64,000 nt of DNA from Flagellimonas hadalis (GTDB lineage Bacteria; Bacteroidota; Bacteroidia; Flavobacteriales; Flavobacteriaceae), in assembly GCF_007785775.2 (NCBI RefSeq), contig NZ_VNIK02000004.1:62001-126000 (forward strand). Direction: 5' to 3'. The position numbers and the translations under genes were made by a program. Positions 17,542 through 26,023 of this stretch are shown in pieces (position 1 is the stretch's first letter; each line of letters begins with the position of its first letter). The notes beneath the pieces were generated by a model. It worked only from the letters and a program-made list of their open reading frames with translations. It ran no database searches and was not told where the DNA came from.

Positions 17542-18231
17542 TTATTTTAAACTGTATTTAAAGATCCAACCCAAAATTTTTATGCCTGCAAATATAGTAC
17601 CTTTTACCGTACCAGACACTTTTGAGACGCCAATTCTTTTTTTGTAACGCACTGGTACTTCGGTATATGTCATTTTTTTTCTTAAAATTTTTAACTGCAT
17701 TTCCACAGTCCACCCATAAGTGGTGTCCTGCATGTCCAATTCTTTGAGTTTTTCATATTTAATTGCCCTAAATGGCCCTAAATCCGTAAATCTTGACCTA
17801 AAGAACAATTTCATCAAAAAAGTGGCCAATTGGTTGCCAAAAACCTGTTGCGGTGTCATCGAACCAGGTTCACGAAGCGATTTTTTTCGTGCACCGACCA
17901 CAAAATCCACATCATTTTCCAAAATCGGGCCGACCACCTTATCCAACTCTTCGGGATAATCGGAATAATCTCCGTCGATAAATACGATGATGTCGGGTGT
18001 TTTGGATTGTTCGGAAATATAATTCAATCCTTTGAGGCAGGCAGAGCCATATCCCTTGCGGTCTTCGGTGATGACGGTGGCCCCTGCTTTCCGTGCATTT
18101 GCCACGGTATCGTCCTTGGAACCGTTGTCAACCACTACGATTTCGGATACGTGTTTGGGAAGTTCGGAAACCACTTTTCCGATGGAATCTCCTTCGTTGA
18201 TCGCAGGAATAATGACCTTGATGTCCGCCAC
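17542..18231 (-). CDS. GT2 glycosyltransferase, dolichyl-phosphate-mannose synthase-like
   Basis: 229 aa. GT-A fold with VIIPAINEGDSIG at the N-terminus, VVDNGSKDDT, and the metal-binding DGDYSDYPEE near 88-97. Only a short hydrophobic tail is present, so it is probably membrane associated. Close relatives transfer a sugar from a nucleotide to a polyprenyl phosphate. The only usable start is GTG at 18231; no in-frame ATG lies upstream before a stop. It is the first gene of the three-gene operon. Confidence 0.87.
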   Translation of the reverse strand: MADIKVIIPAINEGDSIGKVVSELPKHVSEIVVVDNGSKDDTVANARKAGATVITEDRKGYGSACLKGLNYISEQSKTPDIIVFIDGDYSDYPEELDKVVGPILENDVDFVVGARKKSLREPGSMTPQQVFGNQLATFLMKLFFRSRFTDLGPFRAIKYEKLKELDMQDTTYGWTVEMQLKILRKKMTYTEVPVRYKKRIGVSKVSGTVKGTIFAGIKILGWIFKYSLK

Positions 18232-18331
18232 TGAAGAGCTAGTTTTTGCTTGAAATGGCCAAAACTAAACTTTTCCAAGGAACTTTTTGGACCATCCACA
18301 TAAAATGAAGGTAAAGGAAATGTCTTGTCCG

Positions 18332-19942
18332 TTATTTTTGGTTGACCAAGGCCATAAGATCCACATCATTCCCCAAAAGCACTTGGTTGCTGTCAATCCG
18401 TCCCTTCAAAGGGCCATTTTCCAGTTTGAGCACACCCCGCGGACAGACGGAAGAGCAGATACCACAACCCACACAACTGGCACGGACAATATTCTCGCCC
18501 TTTTGGGCATAGGCCCGCACATCGATACCCATTTCGCAATAGGTGGAGCAATTGCCGCAGGAAATGCACTGACCGCCATTGGTGGTGATCCTGAAACGGG
18601 AGAACAACCGTTGCTGGAAGCCCAAAATGGCCGCCATGGGGCATCCGAACCTGCACCAGACCCGGCTCCCGAAAATGGGGTAGAACCCTGTGCCGATGAC
18701 ACCGGAGAAAATACTGCCTATCAAAAAGGAATAGGATTTCCGAAGGGTCTCGGACTTGAAGAGAAACACCTGCCCATCGCCACTGAAAAAATGGAACCCG
18801 ATCAAGGCCATGATGATCACAAAGTAGCCGATGGCCCCATATTGGGCATCTTTTTGGAGTTGGTCCCTTTTAAAAAGCATTACCCAACCGAAAACGAGGG
18901 TAAGCAACACGGCCACCCCGATTAAAAAAGTGCTCTTGGTGAGCCAATATTTGCTGGTGTCCGTGCCCAAATAGGAATAGATGACCGCCGTGGTCATCAA
19001 GGTGACAAAGACGACCACACTGTGCACCACCCAACGTTCCACTTTCCAGGCAAAAGTGGATTTGTCACTGAGTTGCCTAAAGGAATCCCCGGCGGTTTCC
19101 GCAAGTGCACCGCAGCCACAGACCCAGGAGCAGTACCATCGTTTTCCATATTTGTAGGTCAATATCGGGGTGATCACAAAAATGGAAAGAATGCCAAAGA
19201 TCAGCAGGGCAAGGCCAATATCCCCCGAACTTAAAAACCCTTTGATGCGGTAACTTTCAAAATTATAGTAGTTAAGGGGCCAGACGTTTTTAAGGTCGTA
19301 GTAGGGCAGGCTTCCCCCGTCCAGGATCTTATGGCCGTTCAGCCGGGCCATCAATTCGGGAATGGTAAAGGCAAAGGCCAATTGAAAGAACATGACACTA
19401 AAAGTGCGCAATCGTTGGTAACGGCTATGTCGGTATTTCCAAAGGAACTTTGCCCCAAAAATCAAAATGGCGACGGTATATAAAGTGCCATAGACAAACC
19501 ACTGACTGGCGGGATTGCCGCTCAGCAATTTGCTCAAAGGATCAAAAAGCGCCATGACGCCCCGATTTTCCCCGCCGCTGACCAATCCGAGGTATTCGGG
19601 ATAAAAATAAAGCACGATGTAAAAACCGGTGAGTGCCAAGCCGACGACCCAGGCCCAAAAACCCCGACTGGAAATGGATTTGAACCACACGCCGTCATTT
19701 TTGATGCCCGGCAATTTTTGGGAATAGGCATCCCAAGAAAACCAAAGGGTCCCGATGCTGATGGCGGAGAGCGAAACGATCAACCACAAGGTCTGGTTCG
19801 GGAAATTGACATTGAACATGGCCAACAGCAGGATTCCGAGTCCTGCCATTCCCAAAAGGGTTGCCATTTTTTGGCCGGTACTCAGGCTTTTTGGAGGTTC
19901 CCCGGTCAGGGCCATGCTTGGGTTGTGTGTTTGGCTGTTCAT
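18332..19942 (-). CDS. Membrane polyferredoxin (NapH/NosR/CcoG-like 4Fe-4S protein)
   Basis: 536 aa with about 8-10 hydrophobic segments. Two membrane-proximal cysteine motifs, WYCSWVCGCG (about 270) and VWCRFGCPM (about 431), match the CxxxCP-type pairs of the NapH/NosR family. Two soluble [4Fe-4S] ferredoxin motifs follow: C-x2-C-x2-C-x3-C in CISCGNCSTYC, and CVGCGICSSVCP. Such proteins pass electrons across or along the membrane. It follows a flavoprotein reductase by 12 bp, suggesting an NAD(P)H-to-quinone or periplasm electron path. The final acceptor is not in the window. Confidence 0.87.
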   Translation of the reverse strand: MNSQTHNPSMALTGEPPKSLSTGQKMATLLGMAGLGILLLAMFNVNFPNQTLWLIVSLSAISIGTLWFSWDAYSQKLPGIKNDGVWFKSISSRGFWAWVVGLALTGFYIVLYFYPEYLGLVSGGENRGVMALFDPLSKLLSGNPASQWFVYGTLYTVAILIFGAKFLWKYRHSRYQRLRTFSVMFFQLAFAFTIPELMARLNGHKILDGGSLPYYDLKNVWPLNYYNFESYRIKGFLSSGDIGLALLIFGILSIFVITPILTYKYGKRWYCSWVCGCGALAETAGDSFRQLSDKSTFAWKVERWVVHSVVVFVTLMTTAVIYSYLGTDTSKYWLTKSTFLIGVAVLLTLVFGWVMLFKRDQLQKDAQYGAIGYFVIIMALIGFHFFSGDGQVFLFKSETLRKSYSFLIGSIFSGVIGTGFYPIFGSRVWCRFGCPMAAILGFQQRLFSRFRITTNGGQCISCGNCSTYCEMGIDVRAYAQKGENIVRASCVGCGICSSVCPRGVLKLENGPLKGRIDSNQVLLGNDVDLMALVNQK

Positions 19943-19954
19943 GGGTGTTGTTTC

Positions 19955-21346
19955 CTATTGAAATATTCTGATGAGACTTTTCTTTTTCAGGGTGATGGAT
20001 TTTCCAAAATCGGCATTGTATTTTGAAACGATCTCAGATTCAAATCCTTTGTAGAATTCAGGGTCGAAGTTGGCATCCGCCAAATGGGCCATCACATGGT
20101 CCATGTTCCTTTTTTCAGTAAGCCAACGGTCCAGAACCTCATGTCGAATCCGGATACCAAAGGTATTGATGCCCAAAAAGGTTTCGGAATCCCTGTCGAA
20201 AGCCACGGTAATGCAGATTTTTTCCTTGGGATGTCGCCAGTGAAAATGGATTTCCGAGTCCTTTTTCTTTCGTTCGGGGAACACCCAACCATAGGTTTGG
20301 TACTCAATGTCCAGAAACTTGGCCGAATTGAACCAATGGCCCGGACGGTATTCCGTTCGATTGCCGCAAAGGGTCTGGGCCAGTACTTCGCCCATCATCC
20401 TGCCCGTGTACCAAACGGCTTCCACAGGTTTCCGGTTGCCAATGGCCTCCTGCTGTTCCGCGCAATCGCCAATGGCGTACACATCGGCTATGTTGGTTTC
20501 CAAAAAGCGGTTCACCTTCACGCCACGGCCCAGTTCAATCCCAGAACCTTTCAAAAAATCGATATTTGGCGTCACGCCTGCCGTCAATCCCACTAGATTG
20601 CATGGGATTTCCTCCCCGGTTTCTTCCAAGATTACGGATTTGACCTTTCCGTTCCCATCGGAAACAATTTCTTTCAAAGAAGCATTCAACCGAAGGTCGA
20701 TGTGGTGCTCCCGAATATGCTCATTGATCATTTGGGAATCGCCATTCGGCAACACACCGTTCCAAAAACTACTTTCCCGTACCAAAAAAGTGACGGGAAT
20801 GTCACGTGTCCGAAGCATTTCGGCCAGCTCGATGCCGATGAGCCCACCACCTACGATCACCGCCCTTTTGCAACGGTCATTGTTCGGGGCATTTTTTTCC
20901 AAAAGATCAAGGTCCTGTTTGGAATACAATCCTTGGACACCCTCCAAATCTTGGCCCGGCCACCCAAATTTGTTGGGTTTGGATCCCGTGGCAATGACGA
21001 GCTTGTCGTACGAGATCCATTCCCCATCCACTGTTGGGACATGGATATTTTTGTTGTAAAATTTAGTGGGACGACCTTTAACATGGATCTTCTTGTTTTG
21101 GGTATCAACGGTTTCGGCCTTCGCACGGACAAGGTTGATGTTGTTTTTTCTCCAAAATGCGTTTTCGTAGGGTTGCGTATGCTCAAACTTCATGTGGCCC
21201 ATGTACACGTACATCAGGGCGGTTCGGGAGAAAAAATAATCCGTCTCGGCGGAAACGATGGTGATTTTTTTGTTGGAAAGCTTTCGGATGTGCCGGGCCG
21301 CGGTCACTCCCGCTATTCCATTTCCAATGATGACAATGTGCTCCAT
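19955..21346 (-). CDS. FAD/NAD(P)-dependent oxidoreductase (nitrite-reductase/rubredoxin-reductase-like)
   Basis: 463 aa pyridine nucleotide-disulfide oxidoreductase. The FAD-binding GNGIAGVTAARHI is at the extreme N-terminus, ATGSKPN near 118, the NAD(P)-binding VIVGGGLIGIELAEML near 165, and the FAD-contacting VYAIGDCAE near 310. It has a C-terminal domain of about 120 residues without visible cysteines. Domain order resembles NirB N-terminus and NADH:rubredoxin reductases. It is first in an operon with the polyferredoxin and has a clear upstream promoter. Confidence 0.9.
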   Translation of the reverse strand: MEHIVIIGNGIAGVTAARHIRKLSNKKITIVSAETDYFFSRTALMYVYMGHMKFEHTQPYENAFWRKNNINLVRAKAETVDTQNKKIHVKGRPTKFYNKNIHVPTVDGEWISYDKLVIATGSKPNKFGWPGQDLEGVQGLYSKQDLDLLEKNAPNNDRCKRAVIVGGGLIGIELAEMLRTRDIPVTFLVRESSFWNGVLPNGDSQMINEHIREHHIDLRLNASLKEIVSDGNGKVKSVILEETGEEIPCNLVGLTAGVTPNIDFLKGSGIELGRGVKVNRFLETNIADVYAIGDCAEQQEAIGNRKPVEAVWYTGRMMGEVLAQTLCGNRTEYRPGHWFNSAKFLDIEYQTYGWVFPERKKKDSEIHFHWRHPKEKICITVAFDRDSETFLGINTFGIRIRHEVLDRWLTEKRNMDHVMAHLADANFDPEFYKGFESEIVSKYNADFGKSITLKKKSLIRIFQ

Positions 21347-21377
21347 GAAAGAGGGATTATGGGTCTTGTGTCGTACC

Positions 21378-21407
21378 TAAAGATAGGAACTTAACCCCGA
21401 CCCCCAA
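21378..21407 (-). promoter_or_regulatory. Bacteroidetes-type promoter for the reductase-polyferredoxin operon
   Basis: On the minus strand TTG (21407-21405), a 19-nt spacer and TATCTTTA (21385-21378) fit TTG-N(17-23)-TAnnTTTG with one mismatch in the -7 element. It ends 31 bp before the start codon at 21346. Confidence 0.65.
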
Positions 21408-21468
21408 TTTAGAAAGGATTTAATTTGATTTTGAAACGTTCTTTAAGGATTTAGCAGGTTGAAGAAAT

Positions 21469-21533
21469 GTCAGTTCGAGTGATTTTTCTTTAGAAAAATT
21501 GCCTGCCTGCCGGCAAAGGCAGGTATCGAGAAC
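21469..21533. repeat. REP-like palindromic element with nested CCTGCC/GGCAGG hairpin
   Basis: Begins TGTCAGTTCGAG and ends TATCGAGAACA, ends typical of flavobacterial dispersed repeats. Inside is CCTGCCTGCCGGCAAAGGCAGG split as a strong short hairpin. It lies between the reductase operon and the AbiC-like cassette. The surrounding 21347-21650 holds a promoter, this element and the shared 22-bp block, but no gene. Confidence 0.7.
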
Positions 21534-21577
21534 ATATTTATTGGGTATAGTGTTTTGATTATCATTAATTTCACCTA

Positions 21578-21599
21578 ATCGGTCGATATAAATCATTAA
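21578..21599. repeat. 22-bp block shared with 5267-5288 (copy 2)
   Basis: Perfect match to the reverse complement of 5267-5288, located 52-73 bp upstream of the AbiC-like start codon. The flank (GATTCATATCT) is also shared. Confidence 0.75.
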
Positions 21600-21650
21600 A
21601 ACAGATTCATATCTTAAACATTGTGCGTAAGCTGAAAATAAGAAAACTTG

Positions 21651-22778
21651 ATGCAATATTTAATAATTAAGTTTAGAAAAGCCAAAGAAAAGTATGGATT
21701 ATTCGGAATATCACTTCTAATAATATCAATATTAAGTATTGTCATTGGAATCTACATTTCCTATGTTTTCTTTAACAAAATTTCAACATCAGTTAGGTTG
21801 ATAGAAAATGGAGAGAAAATAAATGAGCAATTAACTGGAGTGATTGGGGACTTTGTTGGCGGTATTGTTGGAACAATATGGTCATTTGCTGGAGTAATCT
21901 TATTTTTTCTTGCTTTAAGATTACAGAGTAGAGAATTAAGTTTACAACTAGAAGAATTAAAAGATACTAGAGAAGTATTCAAATCACAACAATTCGAAAA
22001 TACCTTCTTTAATTTATTGAAAAACCAAAATGAAATTAGACTAAATACAGAAATTAAACATAAAACCTTCAATTCAAACACACAATCTAACGAAGCAACT
22101 TACACTAGAGGAAATGCAGCTTTTGAAGAAATAAAGGAATTTTTAATTAAAGAGAAAGATAATTTAGAAAGCAATTTAAAAAAGTCTGAAAAAGCAAGAG
22201 CATCAATAATTGCAACGTCTGGAGATAAATATTGGACTAGAGAAAGAGGTGAGAAATATCTCGACAAATTTAAAACACATTACACAATATCTTATGACAA
22301 TATTAAAAGTAATCCTAAATTAAATTCTAAAGTAATTTTTAAATTAACGTATAACAATTTTAGTAGTCAATTAAGTCATTATTTTAGAAATATTTATCAC
22401 ATTTTGCTTTATATAAAAGAAAGTGAAGAGTTGGAATTAAATTCTATTTTAATAAATGAAATGCGTGGAGACAAAATTGGTATTTATAATGATAAAGAAA
22501 ATTTTGAATTATCAAGAATAAAAAACAAATACAAAAAGTATTCACAATTTTTACAAGCGCAAATGAGTAGTACGGAGCTATTGTTATTATTTTATAATGC
22601 TTTATTTTTCCCAAAAGCAAAAAAACTTGTTCAGTACTATGACCTAATTGAAAATCTAGATATTGATGATTTACTTTATCCAGAAAAAGACGTCGAATAT
22701 TATGCTGAATATCAAGAAAATTCTGAAATAATTCCAAAATCTAGTCTAAAAAGTAGAGATGAGATTATGGAAATATAA
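21651..22778 (+). CDS. Putative phage abortive infection protein (AbiC-like)
   Basis: 375 aa. Two N-terminal membrane helices (about 17-40 and 66-92), then a charged helix and QFENTFFNLLKNQNEIRL near 115-131, a pattern typical of the putAbiC family (PF16872). The C-terminal part carries FFPKAKKLVQYYDLIENLD. The family is linked to phage exclusion; its mechanism is unknown. ATG at 21651 is preferred to TTG one codon upstream. Codon use is strongly A/T biased, unlike neighbours. Partial inverted repeats (CATTGTGCG... at 21619 and ...GCGCAACAATG ending 22797) lie just outside the frame. Confidence 0.8.
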   Translation: MQYLIIKFRKAKEKYGLFGISLLIISILSIVIGIYISYVFFNKISTSVRLIENGEKINEQLTGVIGDFVGGIVGTIWSFAGVILFFLALRLQSRELSLQLEELKDTREVFKSQQFENTFFNLLKNQNEIRLNTEIKHKTFNSNTQSNEATYTRGNAAFEEIKEFLIKEKDNLESNLKKSEKARASIIATSGDKYWTRERGEKYLDKFKTHYTISYDNIKSNPKLNSKVIFKLTYNNFSSQLSHYFRNIYHILLYIKESEELELNSILINEMRGDKIGIYNDKENFELSRIKNKYKKYSQFLQAQMSSTELLLLFYNALFFPKAKKLVQYYDLIENLDIDDLLYPEKDVEYYAEYQENSEIIPKSSLKSRDEIMEI

Positions 22779-22951
22779 AAGCTGGGGCGCAACAATGGCA
22801 ATAAGTAAGTGCTTTCTATCGCCTACTTCTGAAGATCAGCTAAGGTTTTCCTGAAGCAAATCATACATTAAGCGCCAAGCCCAACGTCTATTAATCCACT
22901 GTAAAGACTTTCCCCAAAAAGCACTATTTTAGAGGTACTTGATGACCCAAC

Positions 22952-23965
22952 ATGAAAAAACTGGTTTTGATATGCGGTCTGGTCCTGCTCTCCTGTACGG
23001 GGCACAAACCGGAAAAGATCAACGGAGTGAGCTTTGTGGCGTCCCGGGAAGAAGTCGCCCAATCCCATGTGGACCCCGTGCTGGACATCCACGCCAATTT
23101 TGCGGCCATCATGCCCTTTGGCTTTATGCAGGACCCCCACGCGCCCAACCTTGTTTTTGATTCGGACAGGCAATGGTTCGGGGAAACCCGAAAAGGCGCC
23201 AAGCAATACATCGAAATGCTCCATAAAAATGGGGTAAAGGTGATGCTGAAACCCCAGATCTGGATCTGGAAAGGGGAGTTTACGGGGAACATGGCCATGC
23301 AGTCCGAAGCGGATTGGAAAGCATTGGAGGACTCCTATGCCCGGTTCATTATGCACTACGCAGGATTGGCGGAGGAGACCCATGCCGATATCTATTGTAT
23401 CGGGACCGAACTCGCCACTTTTGTGAAAAACCGCCCCACATTCTGGACCGAACTTGTGGGCAAGGTCAGGGAGGTGTACAAGGGAAAACTCACCTATGCG
23501 GCCAATTGGGACGAATATGCCAACACTCCTTTTTGGGGCGAGCTGGACTATATCGGGGTGAACGCCTACTTTCCCCTCTGCGAAAGACGAAACCCCACCA
23601 CCGAAACCTTGCGCAAAGGATGGCAGCCTTGGAAAACGAAGATGATGGCCCTTGCCGAACAAATGGACAGACCCATACTCTTCACTGAGTTTGGGTACAG
23701 GAGCATGGACTACACGGGCAAAAAACCATGGCTGGTGGACAGGAACGAGGAAAAAGTGAACCTCCAGGCCCAGGCCGACGCCACGCAGGTCCTTTTTGAT
23801 GAATTTTGGGACGAAGACTGGTTTGCCGGAGGCTTTGTCTGGAAGTGGTTCACCCATCACGACAGGGCCGGAGGACTCGCCGACAACAGGTTTACCCCAC
23901 AGAACAAGCCCGCCGAATCCGTCATCAGACAACGTTACGCACCGATTAAAAAGTCAAGTCTCTAA
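22952..23965 (+). CDS. GH113-like glycoside hydrolase lipoprotein
   Basis: 337 aa. The N-terminus is a lipoprotein signal with lipobox VLLSC (Cys15). A TIM barrel follows, with two glutamates in the positions expected for clan GH-A: CIGTELATF (Glu153, acid/base) and LFTEFGYR (Glu246, nucleophile). The GH113 family includes beta-mannanases, but substrate cannot be assigned here. The likely location is the outer membrane or periplasm. A large open frame on the opposite strand is a shadow of this gene. Confidence 0.85.
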   Translation: MKKLVLICGLVLLSCTGHKPEKINGVSFVASREEVAQSHVDPVLDIHANFAAIMPFGFMQDPHAPNLVFDSDRQWFGETRKGAKQYIEMLHKNGVKVMLKPQIWIWKGEFTGNMAMQSEADWKALEDSYARFIMHYAGLAEETHADIYCIGTELATFVKNRPTFWTELVGKVREVYKGKLTYAANWDEYANTPFWGELDYIGVNAYFPLCERRNPTTETLRKGWQPWKTKMMALAEQMDRPILFTEFGYRSMDYTGKKPWLVDRNEEKVNLQAQADATQVLFDEFWDEDWFAGGFVWKWFTHHDRAGGLADNRFTPQNKPAESVIRQRYAPIKKSSL

Positions 23966-24063
23966 GGCTGAGCGAAAAATGTCGGATTTTTCCCGTCATT
24001 GAAGGACTTGGTTGGCAATTTTTTCCCATCTTTGCAGTGCACCCTCCCAATTAAAATGCGATA

Positions 24064-24996
24064 ATGAAATCAGTATCATTCCTTATGTTATGGGTATGTG
24101 CCTGTACCATGCTGTTTGCCCAAGAGGCATCCTATTACATGGTGAAGGCGGAACAGGGTGACGGGATTTTTTCCCTACTACGGAAACAGGGGCTGGACCC
24201 GGCCAGGCACTATGAAGCGTTCGTGAAGCTCAATTCCGAAAACATCAAGGACGGCAGTTTCCTGAAAGTGGGAACGGACTACAAAATTCCACAGGCAGCG
24301 GATGCCCTCAAGAAAACAGGCGTGGTGGTCCGTACGGGCGAAGGTGCCGAAGAACCCATCTTTGATGGGGAACTCGCCCAAATGTCGCTCAAGAGCGATA
24401 AGCTGAAAGATGCGGTATATTACATCATCACCGAAGACCCGCAGAATGCCGAAAACGATTACGTGAAGGATGTCGCGGAAAGCCTGGCCGCCGATCTGAT
24501 GGTCCATGGGGCCAAAGTCTATATCATGGGCGATGGGGTTTCCGAACCGCCGAATGGGGAAATCGTGACGGCAAACCAAAAAATGGGAAGTTACGTTGAG
24601 GTCATCAACAAGCGCTACATACAGAACAGTGGAAAGTACCAACGGGTTTTGGTGATACGTGCCGATGGAGTATCGGGCAAGGAGGATATGGACGTTGCCG
24701 TTTACCACGACAAAAAGAGTGAAGAAGGCCAGCGATTGGCGGAAAATATCCAAAACATGTTCAAGCGGACCAGTGTTTCGAGCAGGTCATACAAGGATGT
24801 CGATATGATTTTTGAGGATAGGAACAGCCTGTACCTGGCCCGGAACATTCTTCCGGCCATCAGCTTGCTCACCTTGGAGAACGCTTCCAAAACATCGAAC
24901 CAAAAAATAGCAGTGCGTCCGGACAAGAAGCAGTTTGCCAGCTTGATCAGTGACGGCATCATGAACGATTTTGTTGATTTGCAGATTGAGAATTAA
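24064..24996 (+). CDS. Amidase_3-like protein lacking the zinc and catalytic residues (pseudo-amidase)
   Basis: 310 aa with a signal peptide (ends FAQ, residue 20). An N-terminal LysM-like segment (about 26-76, KAEQGDGIFSLLRKQGL) matches the next gene. The rest aligns along its length with the N-acetylmuramoyl-L-alanine amidase at 24997 but has lost the active site. SGHGGPDPGA is replaced by ITEDPQN with a deletion, the second zinc His is Arg199, and the catalytic Glu is Thr270. The frame is intact and secreted, so it is not simply a pseudogene; a regulatory or binding role is possible. Stop and next ATG are directly adjacent. Confidence 0.78.
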   Translation: MKSVSFLMLWVCACTMLFAQEASYYMVKAEQGDGIFSLLRKQGLDPARHYEAFVKLNSENIKDGSFLKVGTDYKIPQAADALKKTGVVVRTGEGAEEPIFDGELAQMSLKSDKLKDAVYYIITEDPQNAENDYVKDVAESLAADLMVHGAKVYIMGDGVSEPPNGEIVTANQKMGSYVEVINKRYIQNSGKYQRVLVIRADGVSGKEDMDVAVYHDKKSEEGQRLAENIQNMFKRTSVSSRSYKDVDMIFEDRNSLYLARNILPAISLLTLENASKTSNQKIAVRPDKKQFASLISDGIMNDFVDLQIEN

Positions 24997-26013
24997 ATGA
25001 AGTTTTTAAGAATATCCATTTTATTTGTTTTTGTTCATTTTCAAGGAATTGGACTGGCCCAAGAGGCCAATCTGAAGGCGGTGGCCAAGGAAGGGGACGG
25101 GATCTATTCGCTCCTCCGAAGGCATGGCATCAGCCCGACAAAATTCTACAACAAGTTCGTGGCACTGAACGCTGAACATTTGGGGGAAGATGAATCCTTG
25201 CTGATGGGACGTTCCTATGTTCTGCCGGACACGTTGGACACCAAAAAGGTCGAAGAAATGGGAAAGAGTGTCGAATACCCCATTTTTGGGGAGCAATTCG
25301 CCAAGGTGGATGTGGCGAGCAATCGTTTGGACGATACGGTCTATTACCTGATCTCAGGGCATGGGGGTCCCGATCCCGGGGCAGTGGAAAAATACAATGA
25401 CAAGCTTATCGCGGAAGATGAATATGCCTATGATGTCACGCTCAGGCTGGCCCGGGAATTGATTTCGCATGGGGCAGAAGTGCACATCATTGTGCAGGAC
25501 GATAATGACGGCATCAGGGACCAAAGGGTGCTGGAACTGGATACGGACGAAACCGTGCTCTCCAAACCTCTTCCCTTGGGGCAGTTGGCGCGTCTGAAGC
25601 AGCGTACCGAAGCTGTGAACGGGCTCTATCGAAAAAATGTGGGCAAGCACCAGCGGTTATTGGTGATCCATGTGGACAGCAGGGGCGAAGGTACCAACAT
25701 CGATGTGTTCTTCTACCATCACGAAAAAAGCAAGAACGGCAAGAAATTGGCCGAGAGCATCCACCAGACTTTTTTGAGGAAATACAAAAAATTCCAACCC
25801 AACCGATTGTACAACGGCACGTTTATGGACCGCAACCTCTACGTTGTGAAAAATACGCTTCCGGCCATGGCCTATATCGAAATAGGCAACATCAGGAGCA
25901 AAAAGGACCAACGCCGGATCTTGGACCCGGACAATAGACAGGCTCTGGCCAAATGGATATCCGAAGGAATCCTATTGGACTATGAGTCTTCCAAAACATT
26001 CATCGCCAAATAA
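24997..26013 (+). CDS. N-acetylmuramoyl-L-alanine amidase (Amidase_3) with LysM-like N-terminus
   Basis: 338 aa. Signal peptide (ends GLAQ, about 22), a LysM-like segment at 28-77, then the zinc amidase fold. Likely zinc ligands are His122 in SGHGGPDPGA, Glu140 or Glu142 in AEDEYAYD, and His225 in VIHVDS; the catalytic Glu is Glu295 in YIEIGN. It would cut the amide bond between MurNAc and the stem peptide in the periplasm. It follows the pseudo-amidase with no gap, so the two are co-translated in a fixed order. Confidence 0.88.
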   Translation: MKFLRISILFVFVHFQGIGLAQEANLKAVAKEGDGIYSLLRRHGISPTKFYNKFVALNAEHLGEDESLLMGRSYVLPDTLDTKKVEEMGKSVEYPIFGEQFAKVDVASNRLDDTVYYLISGHGGPDPGAVEKYNDKLIAEDEYAYDVTLRLARELISHGAEVHIIVQDDNDGIRDQRVLELDTDETVLSKPLPLGQLARLKQRTEAVNGLYRKNVGKHQRLLVIHVDSRGEGTNIDVFFYHHEKSKNGKKLAESIHQTFLRKYKKFQPNRLYNGTFMDRNLYVVKNTLPAMAYIEIGNIRSKKDQRRILDPDNRQALAKWISEGILLDYESSKTFIAK

Positions 26014-26023
26014 CCCAGATGAT

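Noticed and set aside
22868..23932. Minus-strand open frame of 354 codons opposite the GH113-like gene
   Set aside because: The plus strand has a lipobox and both catalytic glutamates; the minus frame is rich in Pro, Gly and His as antisense frames are.
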